A stretch of DNA of 34,158 nt from VGRW01 sp031396695 (GTDB taxonomy: Bacteria; Myxococcota_A; UBA9160; SZUA-336), in contig JANNLG010000061.1 in the NCBI GenBank assembly GCA_031396695.1, forward strand, positions 1-34,158. The letters run 5' to 3'. The translations under genes and the position numbers were made by a program. The notes beneath the pieces are model-generated. The model was not told where the DNA came from. It saw nothing but the letters and a program-made list of their open reading frames with translations, and made no database searches. Below, in pieces: positions 17,267-28,876 of the stretch; within the stretch, counting starts at the first letter, position 1, and every line of letters starts with the position of its first letter.

Positions 17267-17684
17267 CCCGCGTGTCGCCACGCTCGCCGACGTCGAGGCG
17301 CTCGCCCGCATCGCGCGCGAGGCGCTGCCGGAGGCGTGGTCCGAGGCATCGATCCGGGCCTCGCTCGCGCGCGCGGGTGCGTGCGCGTGGATCGTCGATC
17401 CGCATGTCGGCTTCGTGCTCGGCTGGCGCGCCCACGACGAAGCGGAGATCCTAACGCTCGCGGTGGAGAAGTCGGCTCGCGGCCAGGGGATCGGACGCGC
17501 TCTGGTGGTGGCGCTGCTCGAGCAGCTGCGCAGCGACGGTGCGCTGCGCGTCTCGCTCGAGGTGCGCCGCTCGAACGCCGCCGCGCTGGGCCTGTACACG
17601 TCGCTCGGCTTCACGGCTGCGCGCGTGCGAGCGCGCTACTACCGCGACGGCGAAGACGCGCTCGTGCTCGGAGCCGCGCTGTGA
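17256..17684 (+). CDS. rimI: RimI-like GNAT N-acetyltransferase
   Basis: A 142-residue GNAT protein of the RimI type, which acetylates N-termini (classically of ribosomal protein S18) using acetyl-CoA. The acetyl-CoA loop ARGQGIGRAL is at residues 74-83. The C-terminal half shows LEVRRSNAAALGLYTSLGF (Glu102, Tyr114) and ends with RARYYRDGEDALVL, a strong RimI-family signature. Start ATG 17256 overlaps the end of ntrX by 11 bases, and the stop overlaps the pyrK start (GTGA). Its place inside the ntrYX-pyrKD run suggests co-transcription rather than a shared pathway. Another GNAT substrate cannot be excluded. Confidence 0.85.
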
Positions 17685-18421
17685 AGCGTGTGATCGCGCG
17701 CGTGCGCGAGGCCGCCGCCACCAGACTCGTGCTCGAAGTGCCGGGCTGGCCCGCGCATCGACCGGGTCAGTTCGCGATGCTCGGGCTCGGATCGGCGCTC
17801 CTGCACCGCGACCCGCTGCTGCCGCGTCCGATGGCGGTGTACCGCGGCGATGCCGGCGCGCTCGAGTTCCGCTTCAAAGTAGTGGGCCGCGGCACGCGCA
17901 TCATGGCCGAGCTCCCGCCCGGCGCGCAGGTTTCGGTGCTCGGGCCGCTCGGCAACGGCTTCGCCGCGCCGGACGGCCCTGCGACCCTGGTCGGCGGCGG
18001 CAGCGGCATCGCGTCGCTGTACGAGCTGGCGGCTGCGCGGCCGCCGGGCTTGCGCGTGCTGCTCGGCGGTCGCACGCGCGCGGACATCCTCGGGCTCGAA
18101 GATTTCGAGCAGCTCGGCGTCGAGCTCGCGTTCGCGACCGACGACGGCTCGCTCGGACACCACGGCCTCGTCACCGACCTGCTCGAGCCGCGCGCCGGTG
18201 AAACCGTCTACGCCTGCGGCCCGCTCGGCATGATGCAGCGGGCGCGCGAGCTCGCGAGTGCGGCGCGGGCGCGCTGTCTCGTCTCGCTCGAGAACAACAT
18301 GGCCTGCGGCTTCGGTGTGTGTCTCGGCTGCGTGGTAAGGACTCCGGCCGGCTTCCGCTACGTGTGCACGCACGGGCCGGTGTTCGACGCCGACACGCTC
18401 GGCTGGCAGGCGCAGGCGTGA
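17681..18421 (+). CDS. pyrK: PyrK, dihydroorotate dehydrogenase electron-transfer subunit
   Basis: A 246-residue iron-sulfur flavoprotein that passes electrons from PyrD (class 1B) to NAD+ in pyrimidine synthesis. It has the FAD-binding RPMAVY motif (about 49-54), the nucleotide-binding LVGGGSGIASLYE segment (about 103-115) and four cysteines (209, 214, 217, 229) in the pattern C-x4-C-x2-C-x11-C for the [2Fe-2S] cluster. GTG 17681 overlaps the rimI stop (GTGA), and the length then matches PyrK; the longer in-frame reading through rimI is rejected. The same GTGA overlap couples it to pyrD. The two subunits are expected to form an alpha2-beta2 complex. Confidence 0.95.
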   Translation: MKRVIARVREAAATRLVLEVPGWPAHRPGQFAMLGLGSALLHRDPLLPRPMAVYRGDAGALEFRFKVVGRGTRIMAELPPGAQVSVLGPLGNGFAAPDGPATLVGGGSGIASLYELAAARPPGLRVLLGGRTRADILGLEDFEQLGVELAFATDDGSLGHHGLVTDLLEPRAGETVYACGPLGMMQRARELASAARARCLVSLENNMACGFGVCLGCVVRTPAGFRYVCTHGPVFDADTLGWQAQA

Positions 18422-19347
18422 GCGCGAACGTCGATCTCTCGGCGCAGCTGTGCGGCGTCGAGCTGCGCAATCCGGTGCTGCTCGCGAGCGGAACCTGCGG
18501 CTACGGTGCGGAGCTCTCGCCGTTCATCGCGCTCGAGGAGCTGGGCGGCATCGTCGCGAAGTCGCTCACGCTCGAGCCGCGCGCCGGCAACGTGCCGCCG
18601 CGCATCACCGAGACGCCGTCGGGCATGCTGAACGCGATCAGCCTCGAGAACATCGGTGTCGAGGCGTTCATCCGCGACAAGCTGCCCGCGTTGCCGCCGT
18701 CGCTGGTGGTGGTTGCGAGCGTGTTCGAGACCGAGCTCGAGCGCTACGCGGAAGTCTGCAAGCGGCTCGACGGCGTCGCGCGCGTGGCGGCGCTCGAGCT
18801 GAATGCGAGCTGTCCGCACGTGAAGGCCGGCGGGATCGAGTTCGGCCAGGACCCGCGCGTGCTCGCGCAGCTCGTGCGCGTCTGCCGGCAGGCGACCACC
18901 AAGCCGCTGCTGGTGAAGCTCTCGCCCAACGTCACCTCGATCGCCGAGATGGCGCGGGTCTGCGAAGGCGAGGGCGCGGACGGGCTGTCGCTGATCAACG
19001 CGGTGCAGGGTCTGATGGTGGATGTGCACCGGCGCCGCACCAGCTTGCGCAACGGGCTCGGTGGACTGTCCGGTCCGGCCATCCTGCCGATCGCTCTGCG
19101 CATGGTCTACCAGGCCTCGCGCGCGGTGAAGATCCCCATCTGCGGAATCGGCGGGATCGCCACCGGCGAGGACGCGGTCGCGTTCCTGCTGTGCGGGGCG
19201 AGCGCGGTTCAGGTGGGCACGCTCACCTACACCAATCCGGCCGCCGGGCTCGAAGTCCGGGACGGCATCGCGGCCTACTGTCGCGCTCACCGCGTGGCGC
19301 GCGCGCGCGACCTGATCGGAGCGCTAGAGACCTGGCCGCCGGGATAG
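18418..19347 (+). CDS. pyrD: PyrD class 1B, dihydroorotate dehydrogenase catalytic subunit
   Basis: A 309-residue FMN enzyme oxidising dihydroorotate to orotate. The catalytic-base loop is NASCPHVKAGG with Cys132, the cysteine that marks class 1 enzymes; class 2 uses Ser. FMN-site features include ASGTCGYG, KSLT, VKLSPNV, INAVQG, GIGGI and GASAVQVGTLTY. With PyrK adjacent, this is the cytosolic NAD-dependent 1B form. The more usual NxSCPN reads NASCPH here. GTG 18418 overlaps the pyrK stop. It is the last gene of the ntrYX operon; a 225-base gap and an intrinsic terminator follow. Confidence 0.95.
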   Translation: MSANVDLSAQLCGVELRNPVLLASGTCGYGAELSPFIALEELGGIVAKSLTLEPRAGNVPPRITETPSGMLNAISLENIGVEAFIRDKLPALPPSLVVVASVFETELERYAEVCKRLDGVARVAALELNASCPHVKAGGIEFGQDPRVLAQLVRVCRQATTKPLLVKLSPNVTSIAEMARVCEGEGADGLSLINAVQGLMVDVHRRRTSLRNGLGGLSGPAILPIALRMVYQASRAVKIPICGIGGIATGEDAVAFLLCGASAVQVGTLTYTNPAAGLEVRDGIAAYCRAHRVARARDLIGALETWPPG

Positions 19348-19389
19348 CCGCCCAAGCCGGAAACTGACCGGAAATCAGGCACCTAGAAG

Positions 19390-19418
19390 TTGCCGGCGAA
19401 GGGTGCTTTTGATATCTC
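19390..19418 (+). promoter_or_regulatory. Possible sigma-70-type promoter for the rimP operon
   Basis: TTGCCG (19390-19395) is followed after 17 bases by TATCTC (19413-19418), a moderate match to -35/-10 boxes in the pyrD-rimP gap. If used, the transcript would start near 19425 and run straight through the terminator hairpin at 19457-19478. I saw no stronger promoter in this gap. Confidence 0.35.
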
Positions 19419-19456
19419 TCCGACGCTCTTCGGCACCGGGATCTCCGGAGAAGGTG

Positions 19457-19478
19457 GGCGGTGAGTCCGCCTTTTTTT
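19457..19478 (+). terminator. Rho-independent terminator between pyrD and rimP
   Basis: GGCGG (19457-19461), loop TGAGT and CCGCC (19467-19471) are followed directly by seven Ts (19472-19478), a clear intrinsic terminator on the + strand. It lies about 110 bases after the pyrD stop and 95 bases before the rimP ATG. It may end the ntrYX-pyrKD transcript, attenuate the rimP-nusA-infB operon, or both. The flanks GGAG (19447-19450) and CTCC (19481-19484) could extend the stem. Confidence 0.85.
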
Positions 19479-19533
19479 GTCTCCGCAGATCGGTTCGGGG
19501 GGTATTTTCGAGCTCTCGATCGGTCTTTTCCAA

Positions 19534-19543
19534 CACTCGAGTG
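19534..19543. other. Perfect 10-bp palindrome upstream of rimP
   Basis: CACTCGAGTG is a perfect palindrome centred about 34 bases upstream of the rimP ATG, in the leader after the terminator. Its role is unknown, and a chance 10-bp palindrome in GC-rich DNA is not rare. Confidence 0.25.
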
Positions 19544-19572
19544 AACTCTTGGTGAATTCGCAGACAACCGCG

Positions 19573-20058
19573 ATGTACAAAGACATTCCCGCAGATCTTC
19601 GACGCGTGGTCGAGCCTGTCGTGCAGGCGCACGGGCTGGAGCTCGTCGACGCGGGAATGGGTCGCGGCCCCGCGCGTTCGCTGGTCCGGATCGTGGTCGA
19701 CACCCCGGTCGGAGACGGCCGCGTGCGGGTCGACGAGTGCGCGGCCATCTCGCGCGAGGTCGGCCACAGCCTCGATGTCTCGGACCTGCTGCCCGCCGCG
19801 TATACGCTCGAAGTGTGTTCGCCCGGCGTCGATCGCACGCTCGGACGCGAGATCGACTTCACGCGCGTGGTCGGCCGGCGCGTGTCGATCGAGACGCGCG
19901 GTGCGATCGAAGGCCGGCGCCGTTTTCGCGGCGAGCTGGTCGCCTTCGATGGCGAGATCGCGACCGTGCGCGGCGACGACCGCGAGCACGCGATCCCGTT
20001 CGTGGCGATCGAGCGCGCGCAGGCGTTCTTTCCCTTTGGCTCGGCAAAAAAGCCCTAG
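19573..20058 (+). CDS. rimP: RimP, 30S ribosome maturation factor
   Basis: A 161-residue protein beginning MYKDIPADLRRVVEPVVQAHGLELVD, typical of RimP, with the SLVRIVVD strand, the VDECAAISREVGHSLDVSD helix and the LEVCSPGVDRTL motif. It assists late 30S subunit assembly. ATG 19573 gives the normal family length. Reading further upstream to TTG 19477 would run into the terminator T-tract and adds no family sequence. No strong Shine-Dalgarno is visible. It is the first gene of the rimP-nusA-infB cluster, 9 bases ahead of nusA. Confidence 0.92.
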   Translation: MYKDIPADLRRVVEPVVQAHGLELVDAGMGRGPARSLVRIVVDTPVGDGRVRVDECAAISREVGHSLDVSDLLPAAYTLEVCSPGVDRTLGREIDFTRVVGRRVSIETRGAIEGRRRFRGELVAFDGEIATVRGDDREHAIPFVAIERAQAFFPFGSAKKP

Positions 20059-20067
20059 AGGTGAATC

Positions 20068-21381
<1,314 letters not shown>

Positions 21382-21413
21382 CCGGCGCGAGCGCCGGGAA
21401 AGGCTGAATCGGA

Positions 21414-24008
<2,595 letters not shown>

Positions 24009-24010
24009 GC

Positions 24011-24349
24011 ATGCTGATCGCGGCGGCGCTGATCGAGCTGGACCTGCCGGAGTCGGACTCCATCAAGGACCGGCGCCGCGTTTCGCGCTCGATCGTCGAC
24101 CGCGTGCGACAGCGCTTCAACGTGTCGGTCGCGGAGGTCGCGGATCAGGACGAGCGGCACTCGGTCTGCATCGGCTGCGTGATGGTCGGCATCGACCCGG
24201 GGCATCTGCGCAAGGGAATGGAGAAGGTGATCCACTACGTCGAGAGTCTGGGCTTGGGCGAAGTCGTCTCCGACGACGTCACCGTGGTGCGCCTGGACGA
24301 GGTCGAAGAGATCGACGACGACGACGACGACGACGGAGCGAACGCGTGA
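24011..24349 (+). CDS. ylxP: YlxP/DUF503 family protein with poly-Asp tail
   Basis: A 112-residue protein starting MLIAAALIELDLPESDSIKD, matching the DUF503 family (YlxP), commonly found between infB and rbfA. Its biochemical role is unsettled; the context suggests ribosome maturation. The core includes RFNVSVAEVADQDE and a C-terminal helix. An acidic tail ends in seven consecutive Asp encoded by a perfect (GAC)7 tract at 24314-24334. ATG 24011 gives the family length, and the upstream in-frame codons lie inside infB. The stop overlaps the rbfA start (GTGA). Confidence 0.88.
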   Translation: MLIAAALIELDLPESDSIKDRRRVSRSIVDRVRQRFNVSVAEVADQDERHSVCIGCVMVGIDPGHLRKGMEKVIHYVESLGLGEVVSDDVTVVRLDEVEEIDDDDDDDGANA

Positions 24350-24708
24350 AGTACACCCAGGCCCGACTCGCGCACGAGATCCGCGAACGCATCTCCACCA
24401 TCTTGCGCACCCAGGTAGGGGATCCGCGCCTGGGCGAGGTCACCGTGAACGAAGTGCGCGTCGCGCCGGACGGCAGCTACGCGAAGATCTTCTGGGGCAC
24501 GCTCGGCCCGCCGCAGTCGGTGGCGGAGGCGATCGAGAAGGCCAAGCCGTACCTGCGCCGCTGCCTGGCGTCGGAGCTCCACACGCGGCGCGTGCCGGAG
24601 CTCGACTTCCGCCTCGACGAAACGCTCGCGCGCGCGCAGCGCGTCGAGGACGTGATGCGGGAGCTCGAGCAGGAGCGCGCGGCGAAGCCGAAGGAGGAGC
24701 CCTCGTGA
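24346..24708 (+). CDS. rbfA: RbfA, 30S ribosome-binding factor A
   Basis: A 120-residue KH-like protein of normal RbfA length, needed for 16S rRNA 5' end maturation. Recognisable segments are RLAHEIRERISTIL near the N-terminus, DPRLGEVTVNEVRVAPDGSYAKIF (split over two strands) and RRVPELDFRLDETLARAQRV near the C-terminus, followed by a charged tail. GTG 24346 overlaps ylxP by 4 bases, and the end overlaps truB by 4 bases, so the three genes are translationally coupled. Confidence 0.94.
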   Translation: MKYTQARLAHEIRERISTILRTQVGDPRLGEVTVNEVRVAPDGSYAKIFWGTLGPPQSVAEAIEKAKPYLRRCLASELHTRRVPELDFRLDETLARAQRVEDVMRELEQERAAKPKEEPS

Positions 24709-25589
24709 TCGACGGCTTTCTCGTGATCGACAAGCCGGCGGGCGTGACCTCCCACGACGTCGTGCAGTACGTGCGCCGCTGGGCGAAGCAGCGCCGCGTC
24801 GGGCATCTGGGCACGCTCGACCCGCTCGCCACCGGCGTTCTGCCGATCGCGCTCGGCGAGGCGACCAAGCTCTCGCAGCTCCTGACCCACGGCGAGAAGA
24901 GCTACCGCGGCAAGCTGCGGCTCGGCATCGAGACCACCACCTACGATCGCGAGGGAGAGGTCACGCGCGAGAGCGAGGGCCCCTGGCCGACGCCGGAAGC
25001 GCTCGAGCATGCGCTGGCGGCCTTCCGGGGCGAGATCGAGCAGGTCCCGCCCCCGTATTCGGCGGTGAAGACCGGCGGCGAGGCCGCCTACCGCAAGGCC
25101 CGCCGCGGCGAGGAAGTCGTGCTCGAGCCGCGCCGGGTCACGATCCGGCGCCTGGAGCTGGTCTCCTACGAGCCGCCCTTCGTGACCATCGAGGTCGACT
25201 GCAGCTCCGGCACCTACCTGCGGTCGATGGCCCACGACCTCGGGCGCGCGCTCGGGCTAGGGGCACACCTCTGGGAGCTGTGTCGCACGCGTTCAGGTCC
25301 GTTCACGACCGTTCAGAGCGTGCCGCTCGACGAGCTCGACGCGCTCGGCCAGGAGCGCGTGATCCCGATGATCGCCGCGACGGGCCTGCCCACCTTCGAG
25401 GTCGACGCGCGCACTGCGCGCAGGGTCGCCAACGGTGTCCAGCTCGGCCGCAACGAGGTGAAGGGATCGCCTACCGAGGGGGTTCTGCAGCTCGTCCACG
25501 CCGGCAGCTTGGTGGCGCTGGTCGAGGCGCAGCGGGGCATTCCCGAGCTGCGCACGCTGCGCGTCTTCCTCGAAGGCAGCGGGGCCTGA
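24705..25589 (+). CDS. truB: TruB, tRNA pseudouridine-55 synthase
   Basis: A 294-residue pseudouridine synthase converting U55 of tRNA T-loops. The N-terminus GFLVIDKPAGVTSHDVV and the catalytic motif GHLGTLDPLATGVLPI, with nucleophile Asp39, are diagnostic. CSSGTYLRSMAHDLG is the second conserved block. The last 70 or so residues form the small PUA-like C-terminal domain. GTG 24705 overlaps the rbfA stop. A 78-base gap with a promoter separates it from rpsO. Confidence 0.96.
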   Translation: MIDGFLVIDKPAGVTSHDVVQYVRRWAKQRRVGHLGTLDPLATGVLPIALGEATKLSQLLTHGEKSYRGKLRLGIETTTYDREGEVTRESEGPWPTPEALEHALAAFRGEIEQVPPPYSAVKTGGEAAYRKARRGEEVVLEPRRVTIRRLELVSYEPPFVTIEVDCSSGTYLRSMAHDLGRALGLGAHLWELCRTRSGPFTTVQSVPLDELDALGQERVIPMIAATGLPTFEVDARTARRVANGVQLGRNEVKGSPTEGVLQLVHAGSLVALVEAQRGIPELRTLRVFLEGSGA

Positions 25590-25614
25590 GCTCGGGAAAA
25601 GCTCGATTCGCGCA

Positions 25615-25644
25615 TTGCGGCCTTCGGGGCGGCTCTGCTATACA
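25615..25644 (+). promoter_or_regulatory. Sigma-70-type promoter for rpsO
   Basis: TTGCGG (25615-25620) and TATACA (25639-25644) are separated by 18 bases, a good housekeeping promoter match just after truB. The transcript would start near 25651, giving a very short leader of about 17 bases with GAAGG (25656-25660) ahead of the TTG start of rpsO. It would let rpsO and pnp be expressed apart from the upstream cluster. Confidence 0.6.
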
Positions 25645-25667
25645 CGCCTCAACTTGAAGGTAGAAAC

Positions 25668-25934
25668 TTGCTGAACGCCGAACGCCGGCACGAGATCGTT
25701 AGCCAGCACCAGCGCAAGACCGGGGACACCGGGTCGTGCGAAGTGCAGATCGCGCTCCTCAGTGAGCGCGTGACCCAGCTCACCGACCATCTCCAGGTCC
25801 ACGTCAAGGACCACCACTCGCGCCGCGGGCTACTGATGCTCGTGAGCCAGCGACGGAGCCTGCTCGACTACCTTCGACGCAACGACGAGAGTCGCTACCA
25901 GTCCCTGATCGACAAGCTGGGACTGCGTCGATAA
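25668..25934 (+). CDS. rpsO: 30S ribosomal protein S15
   Basis: An 88-residue S15 of exact family size. It has the conserved GDTGSCEVQIALLSERV segment and the LLDYLRRNDESRYQSLIDKLGLRR C-terminus (in two stretches), with DHHSRRGLLMLVSQRRSL between them. S15 binds 16S rRNA early in 30S assembly. Translation starts at TTG 25668, 7 bases after GAAGG. It is followed by a 237-base gap with strong RNA structure and then pnp, the widely conserved rpsO-pnp order. Confidence 0.96.
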   Translation: MLNAERRHEIVSQHQRKTGDTGSCEVQIALLSERVTQLTDHLQVHVKDHHSRRGLLMLVSQRRSLLDYLRRNDESRYQSLIDKLGLRR

Positions 25935-26002
25935 TCGGTATTCGCACGGGTTCCGAGCCGCGACAAGCGTCCGGCCGGAATTGGTCAATGGATGCAACAT
26001 GT

Positions 26003-26064
26003 GGGATGAGCCATCAGCGCTGCCCCTGATTCGTCAGGGCATGGCGGCGCTCGTCGCTCATTTC
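26003..26064 (+). promoter_or_regulatory. Long hairpin in the rpsO-pnp intergenic region, candidate RNase III/PNPase control element
   Basis: A nested stem-loop can be drawn. The outer stem pairs 26003-26011 with 26056-26064 (9 bp with two G-U), the middle stem pairs AGCGC 26016-26020 with GCGCT 26047-26051, and the inner stem pairs CCCTGA 26024-26029 with TCAGGG 26034-26039 around a TTCG tetraloop. No T-run follows, so it is not a terminator. In E. coli the pnp leader carries a hairpin cut by RNase III that mediates PNPase autoregulation. This element is in the same place, about 108 bases before the pnp ATG. Confidence 0.65.
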
Positions 26065-26087
26065 GCATGCCCCCCTTTGCCAACCCC

Positions 26088-26107
26088 GTGCGCATCACGC
26101 TGCGCAC
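26088..26107 (+). other. Second hairpin in the pnp leader
   Basis: GTGCGCA (26088-26094) and TGCGCAC (26101-26107) form a perfect 7-bp stem with a 6-base loop, 64 bases before the pnp start. It is probably part of the same structured leader as the larger hairpin upstream. Confidence 0.5.
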
Positions 26108-26128
26108 ACAACGCAAAGAAGTGGCGGC

Positions 26129-26144
26129 GAACGCTAGGGCGTTC
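26129..26144 (+). other. Third hairpin in the pnp leader, just upstream of the ribosome binding site
   Basis: GAACGC (26129-26134) and GCGTTC (26139-26144) pair around TAGG, with possible extension by GGC (26126-26128) and GCC (26146-26148). It ends about 19 bases before the AAGGA (26163-26167) that serves the ATG at 26172, so it could influence translation initiation. Confidence 0.45.
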
Positions 26145-26171
26145 AGCCGTCAGACATAGGTAAAGGACGAA

Positions 26172-28343
26172 ATGGAAACGGTTCAAGCAACGGTAGATGG
26201 CAAGGTCATTACGATCGAGACGGGGCGGCTGGCAAAGCAGTCGAACGGCTCGGTCCTCGTCACGCAAGGCAAGTCGGCGGTGTTGGTCACCGTGAACTCG
26301 GCGAAGCCACGCGACGGCATCGATTTCTTCCCGCTCACGGTCGACTACCTCGAGAAGATCTACGCCGCCGGCAAGATTCCCGGCGGCTTCTTCAAGCGCG
26401 AGCGCGGCATGACGGAACGCGAGGTCCTGACTTCGCGCTTCATCGATCGCGCGCTGCGGCCGCTGTTCCCGGACGGGTACCGCGACGAGACGCAGGTCAC
26501 CGCGCAGGTGCTCTCCGCGGACAAGGACTGCGACACGGACGTGCTCGCGTTCGTCGGCGCATCGGCGGCGGTGATGATCTCCGACGTGCCGTTCCCCGCG
26601 CCGATCGGCGCGGTGCGCGTGTCGCGCGTCGACGGGAAACTGATCGCGAACGGAACGCAGGCCGAGCTCGAGGCCGCCGACTTGAACATCATCGTCGCGG
26701 GATCACGCGACACGCTGGTGATGGTCGAGGGCGGGGCCAAGCAGGTCGCGGAGTCGGTGGTGCTCGAGGCGCTGCGCTTCGGCCACAACGAGATTCGCAA
26801 CCTGATCGAGGCGCAGGAGAAGCTGGTCGCGAAGGCCGGCAAGACCAAGCGCGTGCCGCCCAAGTCGTCGCGTGACAAGGAGCTCGAGGGCAAGATCGAA
26901 GCGCTCGCGCTCGATCGCATCCGCCAGGCTTCCGCGAACCGCGACAAGAAGCAGCGACACAAGGCATTCGACGAGATCTCGGCCGAAGTCACGGCCGCGT
27001 TCGTGACACCGTTCCGCGAGGCCAAGCGCGAGCTGTCGACGCTGGCGCAGGTCGAAGCGGCGCAGGCCGCCGGCCGCAAGCTCTCGAGCGAGGTGAAGGA
27101 CATCCTGCACGACCTGCAGGGCCGCGCGATGCGCGACGACATCCTCGACGGCAAGCCGCGCATCGACGGTCGCTCGACCACCGACATCCGGCCAATCAGC
27201 TGCGGCGTGTCCGCGCTGCCCGGTCCGCACGGCTCGGCGCTGTTCACGCGCGGCGAGACGCAAGCGCTGGTCAGCGTCACGCTCGGCGGCAAGCGCGACG
27301 AGCAGATGATCGAGGGCCTGAAGGACACCTTCTATCGGAAGTTCTTCATGCACTACAACTTCCTGCCGTTCTCGACCGGTGAAGTCCGGCCGCTGCGCGC
27401 ACCGAACCGGCGCGAGCAGGGGCATGGCGCACTGGCCGAGCGGGCGGTGAAGATGGTGCTGCCGGAGGGCGAGGACTCGCCGTTCACGATTCGTGTGGTC
27501 TCGGAGATCCTCGAGTCCAACGGCAGCTCGTCGATGGCGTCGGTGTGCGGCGGAGCGCTCGCGCTGATGGACGCCGGCATCCAGATCGTGGCGCCGGTCG
27601 CGGGCATCGCGATGGGCCTGGTCACCGACGGCAAGCGCAGCGCGGTGCTCTCCGACATCCTCGGCGACGAGGACCACCTGGGCGACATGGACTTCAAGGT
27701 GGCCGGCTCCGTGCAGGGCATCACCGCCATCCAGATGGACCTCAAGATCGACGGTCTCGACTGGGCGGTCATGGAGAAGGCGCTCGAGCAGGCCCGTCAG
27801 GGTCGGCTGCACATCCTGAAGCGCATGGCGGAAGAGACGGCGGAGCAGCTGCCCGGCTTCCTGCCGCGCGCGGATCTGTCCGAGAACGCGCCGCGCATCG
27901 CGGTAATCTGGATCAAGCCCGATCGCATCCGCGATCTGATCGGTCCAGGCGGCAAGGTCATCCGCGGCATCCAGGAAACGACGGGCGCCAAGGTCGACGT
28001 CGACGATTCGGGTCGCGTGATGGTGTTCGCGCCCAACCGCGAGACGCTGCTCAAGTGCCAGGGCATGGTCGAGGAAGTCACGCAGGAAGCGGAGATCGGA
28101 CGGCTGTACGTGGGCAAGGTCAAGAAGATCACCGACTTCGGTGCCTTCGTGGAGATCTTCCCCGGCACCGACGGCCTGCTGCACATTTCCGAGCTGGCCG
28201 AGAAGCGCATCGCGAAGGTCGAGGACGTCTGTGTCGAGGGTGACGAGGTGCTGGTCAAGTGCCTCGACGTCGACCCGAGCGGCAAGATCCGGCTCTCGCG
28301 CCGCGCGGCGCTGGCGGAGCAGCTCGAGCTCTCGCGCGCGTAG
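26172..28343 (+). CDS. pnp: Polynucleotide phosphorylase (PNPase)
   Basis: A 723-residue 3'-to-5' phosphorolytic exoribonuclease of normal length. Two RNase PH-like domains are joined by an all-helical linker. The second contains the phosphate and metal site region SDILGDEDHLGDMDFK (about 494-509) and NFLPFSTGEVRPLRAPNRRE. They are followed by a KH domain (about 575-635, IRDLIGPGGKVIRGI) and an S1 domain (about 640-710, GKVKKITDFGAFVEIFPGTDGL). It degrades mRNA in the cytoplasm. AAGGA at 26163-26167 supports ATG 26172. A structured leader precedes it, suggesting autoregulation. Confidence 0.97.
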   Translation: METVQATVDGKVITIETGRLAKQSNGSVLVTQGKSAVLVTVNSAKPRDGIDFFPLTVDYLEKIYAAGKIPGGFFKRERGMTEREVLTSRFIDRALRPLFPDGYRDETQVTAQVLSADKDCDTDVLAFVGASAAVMISDVPFPAPIGAVRVSRVDGKLIANGTQAELEAADLNIIVAGSRDTLVMVEGGAKQVAESVVLEALRFGHNEIRNLIEAQEKLVAKAGKTKRVPPKSSRDKELEGKIEALALDRIRQASANRDKKQRHKAFDEISAEVTAAFVTPFREAKRELSTLAQVEAAQAAGRKLSSEVKDILHDLQGRAMRDDILDGKPRIDGRSTTDIRPISCGVSALPGPHGSALFTRGETQALVSVTLGGKRDEQMIEGLKDTFYRKFFMHYNFLPFSTGEVRPLRAPNRREQGHGALAERAVKMVLPEGEDSPFTIRVVSEILESNGSSSMASVCGGALALMDAGIQIVAPVAGIAMGLVTDGKRSAVLSDILGDEDHLGDMDFKVAGSVQGITAIQMDLKIDGLDWAVMEKALEQARQGRLHILKRMAEETAEQLPGFLPRADLSENAPRIAVIWIKPDRIRDLIGPGGKVIRGIQETTGAKVDVDDSGRVMVFAPNRETLLKCQGMVEEVTQEAEIGRLYVGKVKKITDFGAFVEIFPGTDGLLHISELAEKRIAKVEDVCVEGDEVLVKCLDVDPSGKIRLSRRAALAEQLELSRA

Positions 28344-28353
28344 CGAGTCGAGA

Positions 28354-28818
28354 ATGGACCGGATCGAGGTCCGCATCTTCCGCGTGCGTGGTGCACGAGA
28401 CGCCGATCTCCCGCTGCCCGCCGTAGCCACGGCGGGCAGCGCGGGGCTCGACCTGTGCGCCGCCGTCGAGCGCGAGCTCGTGCTCGCGCCCGGCGAACGC
28501 GCGCTCGTCCCCACGGGCTTCGCGCTGGCGATCCCCGCCGGCTACGAAGGACAGGTGCGCCCGCGCAGCGGTCTGGCGCTGCGCCACGGCGTGTTCCTGC
28601 CCAACGCGCCGGGCACGATCGACTCCGACTACCGCGGCGAAGTCTCGGTGATCCTGCAGAACGGCGGCCAGCTGCCGTTCACGGTCCGCCGGGGGGAGCG
28701 CATCGCGCAGCTCGTGATCGCCCCGGTGATCGCGCCTGTGCTCGCGGAGGTCACGTCCGCCGAGGCGCTCGGCTCGACGGAGCGCGGCGGCGGAGGCTTC
28801 GGCCACACGGGGGCCTGA
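28354..28818 (+). CDS. dut: dUTP diphosphatase (dUTPase)
   Basis: A 154-residue trimeric dUTPase that hydrolyses dUTP to dUMP and keeps uracil out of DNA. All five motifs are visible: SAGLDL, PRSGLAL, NAPGTIDSDYRGE, RGERIAQLV and the C-terminal GSTERGGGGFGHTG arm. ATG 28354, 10 bases after the pnp stop, gives the family length; the longer in-frame reading lies inside pnp. Its product dUMP feeds thymidylate synthesis. A 58-base gap follows before cdsA. Confidence 0.95.
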   Translation: MDRIEVRIFRVRGARDADLPLPAVATAGSAGLDLCAAVERELVLAPGERALVPTGFALAIPAGYEGQVRPRSGLALRHGVFLPNAPGTIDSDYRGEVSVILQNGGQLPFTVRRGERIAQLVIAPVIAPVLAEVTSAEALGSTERGGGGFGHTGA

Positions 28819-28876
28819 GGCTCGGACGCGCGCGGTTTCGCGCTAAGATTCCCGGCGCCCCGCCCGAAGGAGAGGC

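Noticed and set aside
25981..26163. 60-codon open frame in the rpsO-pnp gap
   Set aside because: It coincides with the hairpins of the pnp leader, has no ribosome binding site of note and no similarity I recognise.
28844..28849. TAAGAT, a -10-like hexamer between dut and cdsA
   Set aside because: No matching -35 element at 16-18 bases upstream (CTCGGA region), so a promoter here is not supported.
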